Assembly: GCA_005804885.1 (NCBI GenBank)
Contig: SYOX01000052.1
Coordinates: forward strand, 1-56,488
Reading direction: 5' to 3'
Length of the DNA: 56,488 nt
From: Pseudomonadota bacterium
Lineage (GTDB): Bacteria; Myxococcota_A; Bradymonadia; Bradymonadales; GCA-2716585
The notes under the pieces are model-generated. The model was not told the origin of the DNA. It was given only the letters and a program-made list of their open reading frames with translations, and did not search any database. Made by a program: the position numbers and the translations under genes. Shown here in pieces: positions 17,392 through 23,824 of the stretch (positions are counted from its first letter, which is position 1; each line of letters starts with the position of its first letter).

Positions 17392-17601
17392 TCAGGGGCC
17401 GCAGATCGAGTGACAGTAACGCTCGCACTCATTGCGCGTGTCCTCGTGCTCAATCCCCTGGTCAGAGGGGGCGATGGGGGTGTCTCGGCAATCCTTGAGG
17501 CAGTCGCTGATCTGAGCCTGACACTCGGGCGAGAGCTGGATCGGGATACAAGAGGCGCCGCTGACAACCAGCGCCACCAGGGCAACACACATTCGGCGCA
17601 C
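17392..17601 (-). CDS. Small Cys-rich lipoprotein
   Basis: A GTG start at 17601, with GGAGGAG just upstream, gives 69 residues; an in-frame ATG at 17592 is the alternative. The N-terminus is a signal peptide with a lipobox-like VSGASC, and the mature part has six further cysteines (PEC, DC, DC, EC, YC, IC) in about 50 residues, so it is likely disulfide-bonded and exported. Function is unknown. The longer open frame from 17778 has no signal peptide at its start and is not preferred. Confidence 0.6.
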   Translation of the reverse strand: MRRMCVALVALVVSGASCIPIQLSPECQAQISDCLKDCRDTPIAPSDQGIEHEDTRNECERYCHSICGP

Positions 17602-17725
17602 GATCTCCTCCTCCTGTCTGATTCGTTCCCCCCCCTGCGGCCTTCGACGATACCACACATCAACGCGGTCGACCTCACCCCCCCTCGACCCCCGCCGGGC
17701 GGCTTGTGACCCAGACCAGATCGGG

Positions 17726-17803
17726 TTAGGAGTTGAGGGACAGGCAAAGCGCAAGGACAGCGCCGAGGGCGGCGCCAAGGGCGCCTTTGATCACCAAGAA
17801 CAT
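17726..17803 (-). CDS. Possible 25-residue hydrophobic small protein
   Basis: The frame from ATG at 17803 to TAA reads M-F-L-V-I-K-G-A-L-G-A-A-L-G-A-V-L-A-L-C-L-S-L-N-S, one membrane helix with a glycine-zipper-like spacing. There is no clear ribosome-binding site. It may be a real small membrane protein or chance. Confidence 0.25.
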   Translation of the reverse strand: MFLVIKGALGAALGAVLALCLSLNS

Positions 17804-17815
17804 GGATGGATCATC

Positions 17816-18469
17816 ATGAAATCTATCGAATTTATAGATTGGGCTGGCAAGCTCCTGGATATCGACGGGCCGACGGAGGTTCGCAGGGGTTCAGCGCCTG
17901 GGGTGGTGCTGGTGCCGGTGGCGCAGTTTCAGGCGATGCAGGCGAGGATCAAGGAGCTTGAGGTGGAGGTCATGGGGCTCAAGTCCGCGCAGGTGCGGGC
18001 GAGCGCGTCTCCTGCGATCTCGATCGTGGAGCGGGGCAAGGAGGCCAAGCCCAGGCGCGTGGTGGGGGAGGCGCTGCGCTTCATGGCGCTGTGCCCTGAG
18101 GAGACGCACGAGGTCCTGGAGCAGCTCTTCGGGGACGCGGCCAACCACGGGGTGGTGATCAAGTGGGGGCGTCGAGGGCCGAGCTTCAGGGCCGTCAGGC
18201 CGGATTCGAGCGAGTGCACGCTCTTCTACCTCTTCCCGCCGGGCTCGCAGGGGCGTGAGGCGGCCACGGCGGAGGCCTACCTGGGCAACATCATGGACGC
18301 GGCGCTCCAGGAGCAGGCGCGGCAGCGCTTTGGCGCGGAGGCGCCCTTCGAGGCTCAGGGGGTCAGCACGATGGTGCTGGCCTTGAACGGCGAGGGCCTG
18401 GCGCGCGCTGGGGGGGTGGCCCAGGTGTTGTGGGACATTTGCGCGCAGGTGGCCTCGGGTCGGGGGTGA
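17816..18469 (+). CDS. Hypothetical protein with short coiled coil
   Basis: This 217-residue protein is not recognised. Residues 1-30 are unusually AT-rich at the DNA level for this window, residues 38-60 form a short coiled coil (ARIKELEVEVMGLKS), and the rest is a mixed alpha/beta domain (about 80-215) without signal peptide or membrane helix. The ATG has no strong ribosome-binding site. It is followed after 123 bases by the LysR-type regulator on the same strand. Confidence 0.65.
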   Translation: MKSIEFIDWAGKLLDIDGPTEVRRGSAPGVVLVPVAQFQAMQARIKELEVEVMGLKSAQVRASASPAISIVERGKEAKPRRVVGEALRFMALCPEETHEVLEQLFGDAANHGVVIKWGRRGPSFRAVRPDSSECTLFYLFPPGSQGREAATAEAYLGNIMDAALQEQARQRFGAEAPFEAQGVSTMVLALNGEGLARAGGVAQVLWDICAQVASGRG

Positions 18470-18592
18470 GGTTCAGGGGCGCCGTGACCGCCGTTGGATG
18501 CGCCGATTGGGCCTCTTCACCGCGGGTGGGCCAAGAATTTGTGCATCATCGGAGGTGCGGTTAGAGATTGGAGGGTTCTGTCGAAGGAGTCG

Positions 18593-19516
18593 ATGAGCGG
18601 CGGGGTAGAGATGGAGAGCTTCGGGTTTGATCACATCAAGGTGTTCCTGTCGGTCGTCGAGGCGGGCAGCTTCTCGGCGGCGGCGAGGCACCTGGACAGG
18701 GCGCAGGCCACGATCAGCTACACGATCGGCAACCTGGAGCGGGCGCTGGACGTGAGGCTCTTTGACCGCAGCGGGCACAAGCCGCAGCTGACGGAGGCCG
18801 GGCAGGCGCTCCTTGGGCCGGCCAGGGCGGTGCACTTCGAGTCCTCGCGGCTGCAGGCCGCCGCGCGCAGCTTCGCCGAGGGGCACGAGCCCCGGCTGGC
18901 GGTGGCGGTGGACTCGGCCACGCCCACGGGGCCGCTGGTGGAGATCCTGGGGCGGCTGGGGGCGGCCTTCAGCGGCGTCGCCTTTGAGCTGCAGATCGCC
19001 AACCGCGGCGAGGTCGCGGGCAAGGTCTTGTCCGGGGCGTGCGCGCTGGGGTTGTCCGGGCCGCTGGTCGAGATCCCGGGCGCCTTGACCGTCGAGCCGC
19101 TCTGCGCGGTGGCCGTCTGCGCCGTCGCGGCGCCGGGGCACCCGCTTGCCGCGATGTCGGGCGCCGTCCCTGTCGGGGTGCTCAGGGGCCACACCCGGAT
19201 CGCCTTGCCGGAGGGCGACCTGGACGACGGTGAGGATCGCGGCGTGGTCGCCGATCGGGTGTGGACCGCTTGCGATCTGGGCGCCAGCCGGGCGCTGCTG
19301 CTCGGCGGGCTGGGCTGGGGCGTCGTGCCGCTCCACCTCATCGAGGGCGACCTTGAGCAGGGCCGCCTCGTCCGGCTGGCCGTCGCCGGCTGGCCCGAGG
19401 GCGACGCCGCCTCGCCTCGCGCGCTGATCTTTCGCCGCGAGGATCCGCCTGGGCCGGCCGGGCGCTGGCTCATCGAGCAGCTTCGGAGCGCCTACAGCCC
19501 CCACGACGCGAGCTGA
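18593..19516 (+). CDS. LysR-family transcriptional regulator
   Basis: The start at 18593 follows AAGGAG closely and gives 307 residues; ATG 18611 (MESFGFDHIKVF) is equally compatible with the family. Residues about 10-65 form the LysR winged helix-turn-helix (FLSVVEAGSFSAAARHLDRA, ISYTIGNLE, LFDR), and the remainder is a periplasmic-binding-protein-like effector domain. Such proteins usually regulate a divergent neighbour, but the upstream gene here is co-directional, so the target is unknown. Confidence 0.9.
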   Translation: MSGGVEMESFGFDHIKVFLSVVEAGSFSAAARHLDRAQATISYTIGNLERALDVRLFDRSGHKPQLTEAGQALLGPARAVHFESSRLQAAARSFAEGHEPRLAVAVDSATPTGPLVEILGRLGAAFSGVAFELQIANRGEVAGKVLSGACALGLSGPLVEIPGALTVEPLCAVAVCAVAAPGHPLAAMSGAVPVGVLRGHTRIALPEGDLDDGEDRGVVADRVWTACDLGASRALLLGGLGWGVVPLHLIEGDLEQGRLVRLAVAGWPEGDAASPRALIFRREDPPGPAGRWLIEQLRSAYSPHDAS

Positions 19517-19626
19517 GGCGGCCTGTTGAGGCCGCAGCTCTGACGCTGGCCTCGGTTGATCCCTGGGCTGGATCGTGGTGTAACCAATGGGCAGGAGCCG
19601 CCGGACCTGAGCGAGGTGCCCTCTCG

Positions 19627-20256
19627 ATGTCGTCGAAGCCGCCACTCAAGACGCTGATAGCCGCTCTGGTCGCGCTCTCGGTCCTCCTCGGCATGGTCCA
19701 GGCGGACGCGAGCCCCCCGAAGGTGCGGACCCTCAAGCGGGGCGCCCCGGCGGCGGGCGCCAGGAAGCCCACCCCCCACGACAAAACACGCCCGAAGGCG
19801 GCCAGCCCCAGGGCCGCAAAACCGAAGCCCGACCCGAGCCGCGCGGTCAAGGCCTCTCAGGCGGCCCTGGCGACGCTGGACGAAGACTTCCGCGCCAAGG
19901 TCGAGCGGGTGCTTGAGGCGCTGGAGGCCAAGGGCTGGGAGCCGGTCGTCGTCTCGGGGCGGCGCACCAGGGAGCAGCAGCGCAAGATCCTCGCCGCGGG
20001 CCGCTCGCGCACCCTGCACAGCCACCACCTGTGCGGCCGCGCCGCCGACATCATGGATCGCCGCCACGGCTGGAAGGGGCTGGCCAGCGACCCGAACTTC
20101 AAGTTCTGGACGGATCTCGGCGCCGCCGCCCGCGCGCAGGGCCTGGTGTGGGGCGGGGACTGGCGCAAGTTCAAGGACGTCCCTCACATCCAGCTGGGGC
20201 CGAAGTGCGACCTTGAGGTCGCCGCCTCCCCCCCTCCGCCTGCCCAGGGCCGCTGA
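19627..20256 (+). CDS. M15-family peptidoglycan peptidase (M15C-like)
   Basis: This 209-residue protein has an N-terminal signal or anchor (residues 8-27), a basic Pro/Ala/Lys linker (30-75) and an M15 domain. Zinc ligands fit the family: H134 and D141 in H-L-C-G-R-A-A-D (HxxGxAxD pattern) and H187 in DVPHIQ. Members cleave D-Ala-D-Ala or L-Ala-D-Glu bonds in peptidoglycan; the short C-terminus with GGDW...DVPHIQ resembles the endolysin/CwlK-type M15C group. It acts in the periplasm. Confidence 0.88.
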   Translation: MSSKPPLKTLIAALVALSVLLGMVQADASPPKVRTLKRGAPAAGARKPTPHDKTRPKAASPRAAKPKPDPSRAVKASQAALATLDEDFRAKVERVLEALEAKGWEPVVVSGRRTREQQRKILAAGRSRTLHSHHLCGRAADIMDRRHGWKGLASDPNFKFWTDLGAAARAQGLVWGGDWRKFKDVPHIQLGPKCDLEVAASPPPPAQGR

Positions 20257-20557
20257 AGCAGCGGTCGCCCTAAGACACACGCCTTCCCTACCCCTCTGAC
20301 ATGATCCTGAGGAGAGGCCGTCGTGACGCGCCTGTGCTTCTTTGACCGACTCCGAAAGTAGCAGAGACCGACGGCCAACGCCAGACTAAACCTGCGGATG
20401 ACGACAGGCACGGCGTCCGGAGGCAATTCGTCCGCCGATCGCTGCCGCAGACGCAACATCTCCGGCGTCTGCCCGATAACCCTCGCCAGACCGCCAGGGG
20501 GGGAGCGCCGCGAGGTGTGGCCGCTCGCCCCGCTGGCTTCGACTGCAGGGTGAGGCG
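20257..20557. other. Intergenic region before the methyltransferase-helicase module
   Basis: It is slightly less GC-rich than its surroundings. A minus-strand frame (about 20386-20459) has no convincing start or homology. No promoter could be assigned with confidence. Confidence 0.4.
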
Positions 20558-23500
20558 ATGCAGGCAGCGGCGGTGAAGGTTTCAGGATGGGGGCAGGCTC
20601 CTTCGGAGGAGTCCTTGATGCGGCGGCTTGAGGACTTCGGGTACAGCGTTGATCCGGTGGAGGTGCCGCGCGGGATGTTCGGCCAGTGGGCGCTGGAGGC
20701 GTCGCCTGAGCTGACGCGGCTGACGATCGTCGCGCGGCACCCGCGGGACGCGGGCTTTTGCGTGATCATGGCCGGCGTGCGGGGGCAGGGCCGCGAGGGT
20801 GAGGGGCTGGCGGCGTGGCAGGCGCGCTGGGCGGGCAGGCTGTGGAGGCGCAACAGGGCCTTTCGCGGGCTTCTCGTGGCCCTGGACCCGGACACGGGCG
20901 GGTGGCTGCTCTCGGTCCCCTTCCCCGACGGCCGCGCCGACAGGCCGGGCTTGCACCACATCCGCTTCGACCCTGAGCTGCCCGGCGGCCTCTGCGGGGC
21001 CGACCGCGAGCGGCTGGCGCGGCTGGCGCTCCAGCGCGGCGACGGGGACGCGGAGGCGCTCACGGCGAGGCTGCGCGAGGAGCTTGACCTGCGGCATGTG
21101 ACCCAGCGCTTCTTCGTGGCGCTCAAGAAGGCCCACGCGGTCCTGACCGAGGGGGTCGAGGGCGTCGGCACCAGCGGGCCTCTCCGACGGGGCGATCTGG
21201 CGCTCTTGCAGCTCAACCGGTTGATCTTCTTGTACTTCTTGCAGCGCAAGGGGCTGCTCGACGGTCAGCAGGGCTTCATGCGGGCGCAGCTGCGGCGGGT
21301 GGCGAGTCAGGGGCGGGGGATCTACCACGGGCTGCTCAGGCCGCTCTTCTTCGGGGCGCTCAACACCCCGGTGGCCGAGCGCGGCCCCGAGGCGCTGGAG
21401 CTGGGGGCCTTGCCCTACCTCAACGGCGGCCTCTTCGAGCCGACCGCGCTGGAGTTGGAGGCCCCGGCCCTGAGCTTCTCCGACTCGGCGCTGAACAGGG
21501 TCTTCGACGAGCTGCTGGAGCGCTACGCCTTTACGACCCGCGAGGACGGCGCGGGCGTCGGGATCGACCCGGAGATGCTCGGCCGCGCCTTCGAGTCGCT
21601 GATGGCCGCCGAGCAGCGCACCGCCACGGGCACCTACTTCACCCCGCGCTCGGCGGTCGACGGCCTCGTCGAGCAGGCCATGACGCGGCTGCTGATCCGG
21701 ATCGGGGTGCCGGAGTCCGCCGCGGGGCGCCTGATGGGCGGCGAGCGCGCCTTGATCTTGACCCCGCGCCAGGCCGAGGCCGCCTTGACCCGGCTTGAGG
21801 GCGCGTCGATCCTCGACCCCGCCTGCGGCTCCGGGGCCTTCCTGCTCGGCGCGCTCGGCGCGCTGGAGCGCCTGCACCGCCGCCTCTCGACGCTGGCCGG
21901 CCTGACCCCGCGCCCCGCCGAGGCGCTGCGCCGACAGCTCATCGCCAGGAACATCTTCGGCGTGGATCTGAGCCCGACGGCCTCCCGGCTCTGCGAGCTG
22001 CGGCTGTGGCTGGCCATCCTCGACGCCTCGCCGCCCGGCGCGCCGATCGAGCCGCTGCCCAACCTCGACTGCCGGGTGAGGCGCGGCGACGCCCTGCTTG
22101 AGCCCGTGGACCTCGTGGACGACGTCCCGCCGATGCGCGGCCTGGAGGGCGCGGTGCGCGATCTGGAGGGGATCAAGGCCGATTACGCGCGGGCCTCCTC
22201 CAGCGGGCGAGCCTTCTGGCGTCACCACCTGGAGGAGGCCGAGCGGGCGCTGCTCAGGGCGATGATCGAGGGCCGCCTCAAGCGCCTCCGCCGTCGCCGG
22301 GACGAGCGGCGCGCCTTCGAACTGTCCACCCTGCCCGGCATCCCGCCCAGGGAGCGGGTGCGGGCCCGCCGCGACTGGCTGGCGCTGGAGGAGGAGATCG
22401 ACAGGCTCGACCGCGTCCTCGTCGAGATCGACGGCGAGGGCTTCGCCCCGGCCTTCTCGCCCTGGATCCACTTCCCCGAGGTCATGGCCCGCGGCGGCTT
22501 CGACCTGATCGTCACCAACCCGCCCTGGGTCCGGATGCACGCCATCCCCAGGGGCAAGCGCGCGCTGCTCCGGCGGCGCTACGAGGTCCTGCGCGCCGGG
22601 GCCTGGACGGCGGGCGGGGCGCTCAAGCACCTCAAGGCCTCCGGCAGCCAGGTCGACCTGTCGGCCTGCTTTGTCGAGCGCGCCATCGAGCTGCTGGCGC
22701 CGGGCGGGATCCTGGCGGCGCTGCTGCCCTCGAAGCTGGCCCGCGCGCTTTACGGCGGCGGCGTCCGGCGGCTCCTGATGACCCAGGCCGCGCCCGCCTG
22801 GATCAAGGAGCTGGACCCGAAGACCTTCCCCGAGGCCAAGACCTACCCCATGGCGCTCGTGGCCCTCAAGTCCCCCCCTGCGCCGGGCGCGCAGGTGCTC
22901 GTCGAGGTCGACGACGCCCCGCCTCACCCCATCCCCCTGAGGGCCCTCCGGCTCGGCGGCGACGACCTCGGCTCGCCCTGGCTCCTCGGCGGCCTCCCTC
23001 CGCTGGGTTCGGGCATGGCGCGCCTGAGCGACCTCCCTGGCCTTCGGGTCCGGCGCGGGGTGATGACGGGGCTCAACGCCGCCTTCGTCCACGATGAGGT
23101 CGAGGGGGTCGAGGCGGCCTCGGCGCCCTCGTCGCGCCTGCCGCTGCTGCGCGGCGGCGACGTGAGGGCGTGGCGGTGGTCCCCATCGGCCACGATCCTC
23201 TGGACCCACGATCGCCGCGACGGCGCCCCCTTGCGCGACCTCCCCGCCGAGGTGGAGGCCGCGCTTGCGCCGCTGCGCGCCGAGCTGGAGGCGCGCACGG
23301 GGCTGTCCAGGCGCGACCCCTGGTGGCGGATCTTCCGCGTCGGGGGTCACGTCTTCGGCCCGAAGGTGGTCTGGCGCGACATCGGGCTTCGGCTGGAGGC
23401 GGCGGCCATCCCCGCGGCGCTGCCCGGGGCGGGGCCGGTCGTGCCGCTCAACACGGCCTACTTCATCCCGACCCCGACGGAGGACTGCGCGCTGGTGCTG

Positions 23501-23824
23501 GCCGCGTGGCTCAACTCCGACCGGGTCCGCCGCTGCGCCGACGCGATCGGGGAGCGGGCCGCCTCCGACTACCGGCGCTTCTTCGCGTGGCTCATCGAGC
23601 TCTTGCCGATGCCCGACGCCCTGGCCCTGGCGCTGCGCTCGGACGAGGACTGGCGGGCCTCGATGGCGTCCGACCTCGATCTCCAGGCGATGCTGCGCCT
23701 GAGCCGCCTCCTGCACCAGAGCGAGGGCGATCCGCCGGCCGAAGCGCTCAAGGGCGTCAATGAGGCGATCGAGCGCCTCTTCGCGCGATCAGGGAGGGCC
23801 GGCGACGGGTCGGCCTGCGCGTGA
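20558..23824 (+). CDS. Eco57I-type N6-adenine DNA methyltransferase (large, restriction/defence type)
   Basis: This 1088-residue protein has an N-terminal alpha/beta region (1-190) of unknown role, a helical region typical of the family (about 200-340, with LNRLIFLYFLQRKG, YLNGGLFE and LERYAFT), GTYFTP at 358-363, SAM motif I DPACGSGA at 420-427, and catalytic NPPW at 654-657, followed by a target-recognition-like C-terminus. It methylates adenine N6 in DNA. No PD-(D/E)xK nuclease motif was seen. The stop overlaps the GTG start of the helicase gene (GTGA), so the two are translated together. The arrangement resembles the methylase and SNF2-helicase pair of class 1 DISARM, but the DISARM core genes are absent here. 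Confidence 0.9.
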   Translation: MQAAAVKVSGWGQAPSEESLMRRLEDFGYSVDPVEVPRGMFGQWALEASPELTRLTIVARHPRDAGFCVIMAGVRGQGREGEGLAAWQARWAGRLWRRNRAFRGLLVALDPDTGGWLLSVPFPDGRADRPGLHHIRFDPELPGGLCGADRERLARLALQRGDGDAEALTARLREELDLRHVTQRFFVALKKAHAVLTEGVEGVGTSGPLRRGDLALLQLNRLIFLYFLQRKGLLDGQQGFMRAQLRRVASQGRGIYHGLLRPLFFGALNTPVAERGPEALELGALPYLNGGLFEPTALELEAPALSFSDSALNRVFDELLERYAFTTREDGAGVGIDPEMLGRAFESLMAAEQRTATGTYFTPRSAVDGLVEQAMTRLLIRIGVPESAAGRLMGGERALILTPRQAEAALTRLEGASILDPACGSGAFLLGALGALERLHRRLSTLAGLTPRPAEALRRQLIARNIFGVDLSPTASRLCELRLWLAILDASPPGAPIEPLPNLDCRVRRGDALLEPVDLVDDVPPMRGLEGAVRDLEGIKADYARASSSGRAFWRHHLEEAERALLRAMIEGRLKRLRRRRDERRAFELSTLPGIPPRERVRARRDWLALEEEIDRLDRVLVEIDGEGFAPAFSPWIHFPEVMARGGFDLIVTNPPWVRMHAIPRGKRALLRRRYEVLRAGAWTAGGALKHLKASGSQVDLSACFVERAIELLAPGGILAALLPSKLARALYGGGVRRLLMTQAAPAWIKELDPKTFPEAKTYPMALVALKSPPAPGAQVLVEVDDAPPHPIPLRALRLGGDDLGSPWLLGGLPPLGSGMARLSDLPGLRVRRGVMTGLNAAFVHDEVEGVEAASAPSSRLPLLRGGDVRAWRWSPSATILWTHDRRDGAPLRDLPAEVEAALAPLRAELEARTGLSRRDPWWRIFRVGGHVFGPKVVWRDIGLRLEAAAIPAALPGAGPVVPLNTAYFIPTPTEDCALVLAAWLNSDRVRRCADAIGERAASDYRRFFAWLIELLPMPDALALALRSDEDWRASMASDLDLQAMLRLSRLLHQSEGDPPAEALKGVNEAIERLFARSGRAGDGSACA

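Noticed and set aside
20582..23716. Long minus-strand frame opposite the methyltransferase
   Set aside because: No motif, low-complexity Gln/Arg/Gly-rich product; the plus strand holds clear methylase motifs.
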